Part shown: piece after piece, positions 49,913 through 58,156 of the stretch | Layout of the letters: each line of letters starts with the position of its first letter | How positions within the stretch are numbered: the stretch's first letter is position 1 | Assembly: GCA_944376125.1 (NCBI GenBank) | Contig: CALWBQ010000049.1 | Location: 1-64,000, forward strand | Reading direction: 5' to 3' | DNA: 64,000 nucleotides | DNA from: an uncultured Lachnospiraceae bacterium | GTDB lineage: Bacteria > Bacillota > Clostridia > Lachnospirales > Lachnospiraceae | Made by a program: the position numbers and the translations under genes | The notes under the pieces: generated by a model | Seen by the model: only the letters and a program-made list of their open reading frames with translations | Told to the model about the DNA's origin: nothing | Database searches by the model: none

Positions 49913-50755
49913 ATGGAAGGAAAAAAATTTTCTATTAAAAAGACGGCTTTCTACCTTTTAGCAGCAGGTTTGCTGTTCCTGGCACTAATCCCGATTCTGT
50001 GGTCTGTCCTGCTGTCGTTTAAAACCAATAGTGAAATTGTAAATGCTCCGCTGTCATTGCCGGACAGCCTTAGCTTTGACAATTACCAGAGAGCGCTGGA
50101 TACGATAAATTTTCCGAGGATGTATGCCAACACACTGATTTTGGTAGTGGTATCGGTGTTTTTCAGTATATGCCTGACTTTTATGAGTTCCTTTGCTATA
50201 GCGCGCCTGACCTATAAAAGTGATAGAGTGGCTGATATTCTGTACCTCTACCTTCTGATCGGCGTTGCCATTCCTGTCTATGTACTGCTGTTCCCGATCT
50301 ACCGGATTGATTCTTTGATGGGGATTCTGGGGACGCGCCTGGGCTTGATTCTGCCATACATTGCAGTTAATATTTCGTTTAACACACTGATTTTCGTCGG
50401 ATTTCTCAGAGAGTTCCCATCAGAACTGGAGGAGGCGGCGATCATAGACGGCTGCGGGCTGATACAGCTCTGCACTAGGGTTGTAATCCCAGTAATGAAA
50501 CCAACTTTTGTGACGATAGTGATCTTCAATGCGGTTTATGTCTTTAATGAATATCCTTTTGCCTCTACGTTTATCCAGGATACCAGCATGAACACGATAT
50601 CGCTGATGACCTCCATGTTCAAGGGCCAGTATTCTATGGACTACAGCGGGATTATAGCTGCCAGCCTGCTGATCATGGTGCCAGAGCTGATTTTTTACGT
50701 GCTCATGCAGAGGGATATTATCAGCGGAATGACGGATGGAGCGGTAAAGGGCTAG
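49913..50755 (+). CDS. ABC sugar permease, MalG/UgpE type
   Basis: This 280-residue membrane protein has six predicted helices, the EAA loop 'ELEEAAIIDGCGLIQLCTRVVIPVM' at about residues 169-193 and a C-terminal 'GMTDGAVKG' typical of CUT1 MalG-type permeases. It begins with the base after the upstream permease's stop, so the pair is translationally coupled. It is followed by GH32, which would hydrolyse the imported fructan or sucrose-like product. Confidence 0.92.
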   Translation: MEGKKFSIKKTAFYLLAAGLLFLALIPILWSVLLSFKTNSEIVNAPLSLPDSLSFDNYQRALDTINFPRMYANTLILVVVSVFFSICLTFMSSFAIARLTYKSDRVADILYLYLLIGVAIPVYVLLFPIYRIDSLMGILGTRLGLILPYIAVNISFNTLIFVGFLREFPSELEEAAIIDGCGLIQLCTRVVIPVMKPTFVTIVIFNAVYVFNEYPFASTFIQDTSMNTISLMTSMFKGQYSMDYSGIIAASLLIMVPELIFYVLMQRDIISGMTDGAVKG

Positions 50756-50776
50756 AATATCATCAGAGGAGGTAGT

Positions 50777-52207
50777 ATGAAAAAAGAACTATGGAGACCT
50801 TTCCTTCATTTTACACCGGAGAAAGGGTGGATGAACGATCCCAATGGGCTGGTATGGTTTAAGGGAAACTATCATTTGTTTTTCCAATATAATCCCTACC
50901 ACTGTAACTGGGATTCCATGCATTGGGGCCACGCGGTCAGCCATGACCTGCTTCACTGGGAGCAGACAGACTGTGCGCTGGTTCCGGACGAGAAATATGA
51001 TAAAGATCCTACAGGGGGCTGCTTTTCCGGAAGTCCGGTGGTGTGGGAGGATAAGCTGTACCTGGTGTACACTGCCTCCGCCAAAAAAGATGGGAAGACT
51101 GTTCAGACTCAGTGTGCTGCTGTGTCGGAGGATGGATACCGGTTTGAAAAAGTGAGAGAGAATCCTCTTGTGGAGGAACCTTTTGGGAATACAGAGAATT
51201 TCCGGGATCCTAAGGTCATCCGGGCGGATGGGCGCTGGCGGATGCTGTGCGGGGGGAGCTCAGGAAATGCCGATGATCCGCAGGCAGACGGAAGAATCTA
51301 TCTGTACTCATCGGATGACCTTCTGCACTGGGAGTACAATGGGATTTTGCTGGAATCAAAAGGCAGATGGGGCTCTATGTTTGAATGTCCGGATCTGTTT
51401 TCGATAGGGGGAAAATGGATCCTGACTGCCTCGCCGATGAATCATCCGGACATGTGGCCGACAATCTGTTTTGAGGGCAGTGTGGATTTCGAGGCCTGCC
51501 GGTTTGAGGTGAATGAGATCCGCCGGTATGATGGGGGAAACCGTTTTTATGCCCCCCAGACGTATAGCCTTCCGGATGGGCGGAAAATCCTTCTGGGATG
51601 GATGAATGGCTGGCTGTGGATGCCGTGGATGGAAGACTGGGGCCCTGCCAGCCAGGAGGGATGGAGAGGCTGCCTAAGCCTGCCGAGGGAACTATTTTTG
51701 GATGACACCGGGCGGCTCTGCCAGCGCCCTGTAAAAGAGGCGGCCGCCCTGTGCGAAACAAAGGTCAGAGGCAGAATCGTGGCGGGATCAGCACTCCAGA
51801 AGCTGCCTGTGGAGGACAGAAATGCCTGCTGTATTCGCTTGAACATAAAGAAAGAGGGATCCAGACAGCTGAGGCTGATCCTTATGGCGGATGAGAGCGG
51901 GAGCGGAACGGAATTGACGTTTGACCTTTGCGGGCATTTTCTGGCTGTGGATAAAAATGGAATGGAAAATAAATGGGACAAGGGATTGACAGTCTGTACC
52001 TTTGGGAAAACTGCGGAGGATGCTGCAAACGACTTCCTGACGGCAGAGCTCTGGATTGACCGGAGCACCATAGAGATATTCTTGGATGGAGGGAGATATG
52101 TACTGACAGACACTGTATATCCTTCAGCCAGCCAGTACAGCGTGTACGTGCAGTCTCCCTACAAGCAGATTCCGCTGGATTATGAGATTGGTTTTATTCC
52201 TCAATGA
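50777..52207 (+). CDS. GH32 fructosidase (sucrase/levanase/inulinase type)
   Basis: This 476-residue enzyme hydrolyses beta-fructofuranosides. The GH32 sites are complete: 'WMNDPNG' with nucleophile Asp20, 'FRDPKV' with the transition-state Asp (about residue 143) and 'FECPDLF' with the acid/base Glu (about residue 202), followed by a five-bladed propeller and a C-terminal beta-sandwich ending in 'STIEIFLDGG'. No signal peptide, so it acts inside the cell on imported substrate. Its last bases overlap the 3' end of the convergent minus-strand gene by 14 bases. Confidence 0.95.
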   Translation: MKKELWRPFLHFTPEKGWMNDPNGLVWFKGNYHLFFQYNPYHCNWDSMHWGHAVSHDLLHWEQTDCALVPDEKYDKDPTGGCFSGSPVVWEDKLYLVYTASAKKDGKTVQTQCAAVSEDGYRFEKVRENPLVEEPFGNTENFRDPKVIRADGRWRMLCGGSSGNADDPQADGRIYLYSSDDLLHWEYNGILLESKGRWGSMFECPDLFSIGGKWILTASPMNHPDMWPTICFEGSVDFEACRFEVNEIRRYDGGNRFYAPQTYSLPDGRKILLGWMNGWLWMPWMEDWGPASQEGWRGCLSLPRELFLDDTGRLCQRPVKEAAALCETKVRGRIVAGSALQKLPVEDRNACCIRLNIKKEGSRQLRLILMADESGSGTELTFDLCGHFLAVDKNGMENKWDKGLTVCTFGKTAEDAANDFLTAELWIDRSTIEIFLDGGRYVLTDTVYPSASQYSVYVQSPYKQIPLDYEIGFIPQ

Positions 52208-52460
52208 CCTGTATTTCCAAAAAATCGAAATCGATGGTTTCTACAAAACTGTCCTGATAAAACCGGGCCTTGTCGTGGCGCTGAAATTCCCGGATGGTGG
52301 AGTCCATCCAAATGGGATGTCCCAGGTCAAACTGGATGCAGATGTCATCTAGGGATTGTAAGATCATCTGGGTTCTGGACAGAGAATAATCAGAGATACA
52401 GATGACGGTATCCTTTACCAGTCGGTTTTCTTTCCAGATTTTTCCCCACATACGAAACAT
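52194..52460 (-). CDS. Small conserved-type protein, unknown
   Basis: An 88-residue protein with no recognised domain. It begins MFRMWGKIWKENRLVKDTV, contains 'YSLSRTQMILQSLDDICIQFDLG' and an acidic C-terminus ('DFDFLEIQVIEE'). A GGAAGGTG ribosome site 8 bases upstream of the ATG supports it as real. It converges on GH32 with a 14-base overlap, so transcripts from the two genes are antisense to each other there. Confidence 0.6.
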   Translation of the reverse strand: MFRMWGKIWKENRLVKDTVICISDYSLSRTQMILQSLDDICIQFDLGHPIWMDSTIREFQRHDKARFYQDSFVETIDFDFLEIQVIEE

Positions 52461-52652
52461 GGGCGAGCACCTTCCTTTCAGTCTGGGTTGTAAACGATAT
52501 TATATCAAATCGCCCGTGTTTATACAAGAAATCCTTGTCGATAGCTGCAATTTGTAGTAATCTATTAGTGATAGTTCAGCCGGCTGTGAATGGCTGGCGG
52601 GGACGGCAAGAGAGATCTTTGCAGATATTCGGACAAGAGGGGGAACTTGCTT

Positions 52653-53753
52653 ATGGGATCGGGAATAACAGATTATTCCGCTTTTTTGTCAGAAGCGATA
52701 AAGTCGGTGGAGGAACTGAACCGAAGCAAAAAAGTTTGTGAAGACCTAGAAGCGGAGGAACAGCGTCTGGATCGGGAACTGGAAAATGAAAAGAAGGCTG
52801 TGTCGGATTCCATTGGCCTGACAGTGAAAAAACGGAGGGAAGAGATCAGCTCCAGCTACGACAAAGAGATCGGAAGCGGCCAGGAGCGTCTAAGAAAGAT
52901 CCGTGCAAAGAGGGAGAAGGCCAAAAGCCAGGGGGTCAAAGAGCGGATAGCGGAGGAAACGGAAGTATTAAGGGAGCACAACCAGGAACTGGAAACTCAG
53001 ATGAAAACGCTGTTCAAGCAGGATCGGGTACCGGCATTCTGCCGCAGCACCTGGTATTATGCCATGTATATGCCTGGGAGCGTAAAAGAGATCGGCCTGA
53101 TGCTTTTGACATTCTGTGTCTGTTTCCTGGCGGTTCCCGGCATCGCCTATCTGCTGATTCCGTCAGCGGAGCGGAAATACTGGATGCTGGCTCTGATCTA
53201 TGTCCTGGCGATTTTGGTATTTGGGGGAATATACATCACGATTGGGAACAAGACCAGGATCAACCATGCAGAGGCTCTGAGACAGGGGCGGAACATTAGG
53301 AGCTTGATCCGCACCAACAAAAAGAAAATTCGCGTTATTACTGTTTCCATCCGCAGGGATCGGGATGAGGCGGTCTATAACCTAGAGAAGTTTGACGACG
53401 AGATCGCCAGGCTGGAGCAGGAGCTGCAGCAGATCAGCCTTCACAAAAAAGAAGCGCTGAATACCTTCAACACTGTGACAAAGAATATTATTTCGGACGA
53501 AATTATCAACAACAGCAGGAATAGAATCGAGGCTATCGAGGAAGAGCACGAGCGGATCAGCGGGAAGCTGAAGGAAGCCCAGAAGCACGCAAAAGAGCAG
53601 GCTCTGTATGTGACGGATCAGTATGAAACCTACCTGGGAAAGGAATTTATGCAGCCGGAGAAGATTGCGGAGCTGGCCAAGATTATGCGGAATGGGCAGG
53701 CGTCAAATCTCAGCGAGGCGATCGCTGTATATAAGAGCCAGAAGAACGGGTAG
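52653..53753 (+). CDS. Coiled-coil membrane protein
   Basis: This 366-residue protein starts at ATG 52653, behind GAGGGGG. Residues about 20-120 and 205-320 are long Glu/Lys/Arg coiled coils. Two adjacent membrane helices lie at about 150-195 ('IGLMLLTFCVCFLAVPGIAYLLI' and 'YWMLALIYVLAILVFGGIYITI'), so both coiled-coil ends face the same side of the membrane. I do not recognise a family. It resembles structural or scaffold proteins. It ends before a perfect terminator and is not in an obvious operon. Confidence 0.75.
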   Translation: MGSGITDYSAFLSEAIKSVEELNRSKKVCEDLEAEEQRLDRELENEKKAVSDSIGLTVKKRREEISSSYDKEIGSGQERLRKIRAKREKAKSQGVKERIAEETEVLREHNQELETQMKTLFKQDRVPAFCRSTWYYAMYMPGSVKEIGLMLLTFCVCFLAVPGIAYLLIPSAERKYWMLALIYVLAILVFGGIYITIGNKTRINHAEALRQGRNIRSLIRTNKKKIRVITVSIRRDRDEAVYNLEKFDDEIARLEQELQQISLHKKEALNTFNTVTKNIISDEIINNSRNRIEAIEEEHERISGKLKEAQKHAKEQALYVTDQYETYLGKEFMQPEKIAELAKIMRNGQASNLSEAIAVYKSQKNG

Positions 53754-53800
53754 AAGAATGCTGCCCTGTAAGAAAACAACAGATGAGAGCCATAGACACG

Positions 53801-53840
53801 TCCCCCGCAGGAGGAAAATCCTGCGGGGGATTTGTTTTTC
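53801..53840 (+). terminator. Terminator of the coiled-coil gene
   Basis: TCCCCCGCAGGA pairs perfectly with TCCTGCGGGGGA around GGAAAA, followed by TTTGTTTTT. Confidence 0.9.
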
Positions 53841-53975
53841 CTGCCGTCAGCTCAGCCGAAATATCTTTTCAGCCCGCGACAAAGTCTCTTCAATTGATCT
53901 TGATTCATCCCTTACAATCACATGAAATCCCGAATTCAAAAAATGGTTATAGTTTTTTTGAATTGATTCTTTTTA

Positions 53976-54404
53976 TCACTCTTTTTCCCTATTATTTTCT
54001 ATATAGGCCTGGATAGTCTCCCTGCTGTAGCTGAGGAGCCTGCCGAAACCGGCGGCGATATCCTCCCTGCAGGCGGCGTACCGGCCATTTTCCAGGGCGG
54101 CTGCTTTCCGCGCTTTTAGGGCTTTGTACTCCTCAATGTCTTTTTCTTCTTTATAGAAGATAATATTGAATGTCCCCCTATTGAGGGAATAGGGGAAAAG
54201 ATCCGTTATCAGCGGGTCATCGTCCAGATAGTAATGGGTCTGGTATTTTTTTGTGATCATTTCTGCGAATGGAATATACGCATCGCGCTGGCTTTTTGTC
54301 CGGGAAGGGTGGGCCAGGGCAATGCGTTTCAAGCCGGCCTTTACCATTTCATTAAAACAGTCCATAACGCCGCACTGGTAAGAGTATTCATCGATTTGTC
54401 TCAT
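53976..54404 (-). CDS. Unknown protein coupled to LysR regulator
   Basis: This 142-residue protein begins MRQIDEYSYQCGVMDCFNEMVKAGLKRIAL. It has a Cys-containing N-terminal helix and a Glu/Lys-rich C-terminal helix ('EEKDIEEYKALKARKAAALEN'). I do not recognise a family. Its ATG lies one base after the LysR stop (TAATATG), so it is probably translationally coupled to the regulator. A role in sensing or modifying regulator activity is possible, but it is inference. Confidence 0.65.
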   Translation of the reverse strand: MRQIDEYSYQCGVMDCFNEMVKAGLKRIALAHPSRTKSQRDAYIPFAEMITKKYQTHYYLDDDPLITDLFPYSLNRGTFNIIFYKEEKDIEEYKALKARKAAALENGRYAACREDIAAGFGRLLSYSRETIQAYIENNREKE

Positions 54405-54405
54405 A

Positions 54406-55287
54406 TTATTTCGCCCCCATAATAGAAAGTATTTTTTTTAGGTATTTATTTTTGTTATTTTGAAACCAGATCATGGTTACACCCTGGGTTAGGTTGTAAG
54501 TGTCGGGCAATTTGTAGCTCACGATATTTCTGTCATTGGCTAGATAAACATAAGGCCGCAGTAAGGTAATGTAGCGCCCGGTGGCCAGGTGGAGCGGAAT
54601 GTCGTCGTAGGACTCTACAATCTCAATCCCTTTGGGTGCAAAAGGAAGCAGGTTGATCATCCGGTAATCGTTTTTTTCAATCAGGTATCGTGTAGTGACA
54701 ATTGGATAGCTTGAAAAATCGTTAATTGTCAGATTTTCTTTTTGGTTTAGAGGAGAGTTAACCGAAAAGAAAATCTGAGGCGCTGTAGAAACGATGGTAT
54801 GGAGCTTGATGTTTGGATTGGAAACATTGGTATCTGAGAGAATGAAGCCTAGATCATAGGAACCGTTGAGGACGCCGTTGACAACGGTTTCGTTTTCGTA
54901 GCAGTGAAGTTTGATGTCAGCACGGGAAAAGAACCCATCGGCTGCAAGCAGGGAGAAAAACTCAGGGATGGCAGAAGGAAAGTCAATATTTTGGCAGAAA
55001 CTGACGGTGATGCCTTCCTGCTTATATTGAGGAGAACTGTTAAATAGAGAATCCAGCTTGTCATAAACCTCACTCAGCTCCAGATTGAGAAAAATGGCCT
55101 TCTGGGTTGGTATGATCCCTTTCTTCTGGCGAATAAACAGCGGTTCGCCGATTATTTTTTCCAAAGAGGCTATATTCTTGCTTATGGTGGACTGGGTTGT
55201 GTAGGCGAGATCTGCAGCCTGGGCAAAACTTGAGCATTTCATAGTAATTCTAAAGTATAAAATCTGCTGCAAACTAATATTTTTCAT
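54406..55287 (-). CDS. LysR-family transcriptional regulator
   Basis: This 293-residue protein has an N-terminal LysR winged helix-turn-helix ('MKNISLQQILYFRITMKCSS' then 'AYTTQSTISKNIASLEKIIGEPLFIRQKKG') and a C-terminal two-lobed periplasmic-binding-like effector domain ('LHTIVSTAPQIFFSVNSPLNQKENLTINDF'). It is divergent from the dehydratase and APC permease genes and is the likely controller of them; LysR proteins usually act from a site near the divergent promoters. The last gene of its operon encodes an unknown protein that starts one base later. Confidence 0.92.
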   Translation of the reverse strand: MKNISLQQILYFRITMKCSSFAQAADLAYTTQSTISKNIASLEKIIGEPLFIRQKKGIIPTQKAIFLNLELSEVYDKLDSLFNSSPQYKQEGITVSFCQNIDFPSAIPEFFSLLAADGFFSRADIKLHCYENETVVNGVLNGSYDLGFILSDTNVSNPNIKLHTIVSTAPQIFFSVNSPLNQKENLTINDFSSYPIVTTRYLIEKNDYRMINLLPFAPKGIEIVESYDDIPLHLATGRYITLLRPYVYLANDRNIVSYKLPDTYNLTQGVTMIWFQNNKNKYLKKILSIMGAK

Positions 55288-55444
55288 CAGCCATTCCTTT
55301 CCAGTGATAGTTATAAAATCCCGATTCTATACATTATTTTACCAAAAAGTTTATAAAATGACCAGAAAAAACACACCCTCTATCCATGAAAAAAAAGAAG
55401 ATATCTATTCGAAGTCGGAATATATAAAGCAGTGTTTTATCATT

Positions 55445-55470
55445 TATAATGTGAGTAGATCAGATCTGAT
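55445..55470 (+). promoter_or_regulatory. -10 element plus palindrome before the dehydratase gene
   Basis: TATAAT at 55445-55450 has no good -35, as is common for LysR-activated promoters. ATCAGATCTGAT (55459-55470) is a perfect 12-bp palindrome in the leader, 10 bases before AGGAGGG. It could be an operator or attenuator; the LysR target itself is not certain. Confidence 0.5.
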
Positions 55471-55494
55471 ATATTCATTAGGAGGGTAAGGACA

Positions 55495-56682
55495 ATGAAG
55501 ATAGAGCAAATAGAAGTATTTCTTCTGGACGGCGGTTCTCCAGGCTGGAGGCCGATTGTCTGCCGGATCAGTACAGACGAAGGAATCTGCGGCTATGGGG
55601 AAGCGTCTGTGGGATTTGATACGGGGGCATCAGCCTCCTTCAATATGATCAGAGAGGTGGCTCCATTCGTGATTGGAAAGGATCCTATGGCAACGGAAGC
55701 CATATGGGATACTATGTACACTCAGACATTCTGGGCCCAGGGCGGCGGCACAGTTATGTTCTCAGCAATCAGCGCCATCGATATGGCCTGCTGGGATATC
55801 AAGGCCAAGGCTCTCAATGTGCCCCTCTACAAATTGCTGGGCGGAAAATGCCGGGATAAGCTGAGAGCTTACGCCAGCCAGCTGCAGTTTGGATGGGGAA
55901 ATGGTATGGTATTCGACCGCGGCTACAAAACGGAGGATCTGGTGGAACATTCCCTGAAGGCAGTGGAAGAAGGCTTCGATGCCATCAAGATTAATTTTAT
56001 TACATACGATGGAAATGGCGGCAGGCTCGGTTTTCTGAAAGGACCTATCCATCCTAAAGTGAGAGCTTTGATCGAGGAGCGGGTCAAGGCGGTCAGGGAA
56101 GCTGTGGGAGACAATGTGGATATCATTGTGGAGAATCACGCCAGGACTGACGCAGTCTCGGCTGTTGAAATGAGCGAACTGATCAAGCCGTATCATATTA
56201 TGTTTATGGAGGAAACCTGCACGCCTATGAATCTGCAGGTGCTGGAGACGGTACGGAAACATTCTCCTATTCCGCAGGCTGGAGGAGAGCGGGTATATGG
56301 AAAGTATCACTATGCGAACCTGATCAAGAATGATATTTTCCAGATTTATCAGCCTGACCTTGGAACGTGCGGAGGCATTACAGAAGCTATGAAAATTGCA
56401 TCGATGGCTGCTGCGGTGGATGCAGGAATTCAGATTCATGTGTGCGGAAGTCCTATTGCCATTGCGGCATCGCTCCATGTGGAAGCGTCGCTTCCTAATT
56501 TTGTGATCCATGAACATCATGTTACCAACCGGAACGAGAAGAATAAGCGGCTCGGAATCTATGACTATCAGCCGGACGAACAGGGCTTCTGCCATATTCC
56601 GGAACTGCCGGGAATCGGGCAGGAATTGTCTCCGTGGGCTGTCGAGCACGCTTTGGCGAAAGATACAATTAAAGGAGAGTAA
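55495..56682 (+). CDS. Enolase-superfamily sugar-acid dehydratase (DgoD-like)
   Basis: This 395-residue protein is a mandelate-racemase/galactonate-dehydratase type enolase-superfamily member. It has an N-terminal capping domain and a modified TIM barrel with Lys ('DAIKIN'), a first catalytic His ('IVENHARTD'), the Glu ligands 'MFMEETC' and 'GGERVY', and a second His ('IQIHVCGSPIAIAASLHVE'). The arrangement is close to DgoD, which dehydrates D-galactonate to a 2-keto-3-deoxy acid. Exact substrate unproven. AGGAGGG lies 9 bases before the ATG; the divergent LysR gene probably regulates it. Confidence 0.85.
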   Translation: MKIEQIEVFLLDGGSPGWRPIVCRISTDEGICGYGEASVGFDTGASASFNMIREVAPFVIGKDPMATEAIWDTMYTQTFWAQGGGTVMFSAISAIDMACWDIKAKALNVPLYKLLGGKCRDKLRAYASQLQFGWGNGMVFDRGYKTEDLVEHSLKAVEEGFDAIKINFITYDGNGGRLGFLKGPIHPKVRALIEERVKAVREAVGDNVDIIVENHARTDAVSAVEMSELIKPYHIMFMEETCTPMNLQVLETVRKHSPIPQAGGERVYGKYHYANLIKNDIFQIYQPDLGTCGGITEAMKIASMAAAVDAGIQIHVCGSPIAIAASLHVEASLPNFVIHEHHVTNRNEKNKRLGIYDYQPDEQGFCHIPELPGIGQELSPWAVEHALAKDTIKGE

Positions 56683-56684
56683 AT

Positions 56685-58013
56685 ATGAGCGGAGAAGAAA
56701 AGGGACTAAAAAGACAAATTGGTTTATTTGGGGCAGTTGCAATTTTGGTCGGTGCTGTTATCGGATCCGGTATTTTTATGACGCCGGGGACTGTCGCAGC
56801 AGCAGCCGGATCCTTTGGGCCGTTTATGGTTGCGTGGATCCTGGCCGGAGCCAGCGGAATCCTTTGTTCCTTGGTGTATGCAGAGCTGGCACCCGCTATG
56901 CCGAAAGCCGGAGGCCCCTATGTCTATATCACAGAATCCTTTGGCAAAGGAGCGGGGTTTGTTTACGGATGGTCTATGACGATTGGAAACTATATTCCGC
57001 TGGTGGCTATGCTTGCCACGGGCTTTGCCAGCAACCTGGCGAAACTGATCCCGGGACTTACTCCGACAGGCATTAAAATGGTAGCGACGGCTGTTATTCT
57101 GGCACTTATGATTCTGAACATCTGCGGAACCAAGTTAGGGTCCACAGTGGCCAATATTTTTACAGTTGGAAAGCTGCTGGCGCTTCTTCTGGTTATTATC
57201 GGCGGCTTCTTCGTTATGTCGCCTGAAAACTTTACTACCGTGACAACTGAATCCCAGACGACTGAGTGGAGCGGGGTTCTGAGTGCAGCGTTCCCTGCAT
57301 TCCTGGCCTTTGGCGGGTACTACCAGCTTGCATATATGGGAGAAGATATAAAGGACCCGAAACGGACCCTTCCGCTGGGCATGATTATCGGTATGGTGAT
57401 TGTAATTGCGATCAATGTGCTGATCTCCATCGCCTGTGTGGGTACGGTAGGTTTTGCAGAGCTGGCGGGAAGTGAGACCCCGGTTGTAGACGCAGGTACC
57501 GCAATTTTTGGACCGGCTGGAACTGTTATTGTCACCATCGGCGCCTGCGTGGCAATCTTCGGCGCGCTGAACGGCGGCATTATGAGCTACCCGCGCGTTT
57601 CTTATTCCATGAGCCAGAATGGCCTTATGTTTAAATCCTTCGGGAAACTGCATGAAAAGTACAACACACCGTATATTCCTACACTGTTTATCTGCCTGAT
57701 TGCATTGGTGTTTGTATGGACTGGCTCATTCAGCACTCTTCTGGCAATCAACGTGTTTGCAGGGCGTATCCTGGAATGCGTCGTCTGCCTGTCTCTGCTG
57801 GTGCTGAGAAAGAAAAAACCGGACATGGATCGCCCGCTGAAGATGCCAGGGTACCCGGTCACTACGATCTTGGCGATCGTTATAACCTTTGTTATCTGTA
57901 TGACCTGCTCGGGTGCCCAGATGCTGAAGAGTATCTGCCTGATGCTGACATCCATACCGGCCTACTTTATCTTCAGGGCACTGAATAAGAAGGAAGCGGA
58001 TAGTGCAGAGTAA
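56685..58013 (+). CDS. APC-family permease
   Basis: This 442-residue membrane protein belongs to the amino acid-polyamine-organocation family, with 12 predicted helices and the N-terminal signature 'VGAVIGSGIFMTPGTVA' followed by 'AELAPAMPKAGGPYVYI'. It starts 2 bases after the dehydratase stop, so the two genes are coupled and presumably serve one pathway. APC members usually take up amino acids; pairing with a sugar-acid dehydratase is unusual and suggests either an amino sugar acid substrate or a non-amino-acid solute. Confidence 0.9.
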   Translation: MSGEEKGLKRQIGLFGAVAILVGAVIGSGIFMTPGTVAAAAGSFGPFMVAWILAGASGILCSLVYAELAPAMPKAGGPYVYITESFGKGAGFVYGWSMTIGNYIPLVAMLATGFASNLAKLIPGLTPTGIKMVATAVILALMILNICGTKLGSTVANIFTVGKLLALLLVIIGGFFVMSPENFTTVTTESQTTEWSGVLSAAFPAFLAFGGYYQLAYMGEDIKDPKRTLPLGMIIGMVIVIAINVLISIACVGTVGFAELAGSETPVVDAGTAIFGPAGTVIVTIGACVAIFGALNGGIMSYPRVSYSMSQNGLMFKSFGKLHEKYNTPYIPTLFICLIALVFVWTGSFSTLLAINVFAGRILECVVCLSLLVLRKKKPDMDRPLKMPGYPVTTILAIVITFVICMTCSGAQMLKSICLMLTSIPAYFIFRALNKKEADSAE

Positions 58014-58061
58014 GCACTGATATGAGAAAATATACTGCAAACTGAATAAAAATAATAATAG

Positions 58062-58116
58062 AAATCCCTGCCGGGAGACGAATGCTGCAAAGGCATTGGC
58101 TCGGCAGGGATTTTCG
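58062..58116 (+). terminator. Terminator after APC permease, shared with YhaN-like gene
   Basis: AAATCCCTGCCG pairs perfectly with CGGCAGGGATTT over a 28-base loop, followed by TCGGTTT. The A at the left side could also serve the minus-strand ATPase gene. Confidence 0.7.
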
Positions 58117-58156
58117 GTTTGCCAGGAAAGGCCGGGGGCAGATAGTAGCTGCGGCC

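Noticed and set aside
55304..55489. A 61-codon plus-strand frame between LysR and the dehydratase
   Set aside because: It is AT-rich, lacks a ribosome site, covers the TATAAT element and palindrome, and has no family features.
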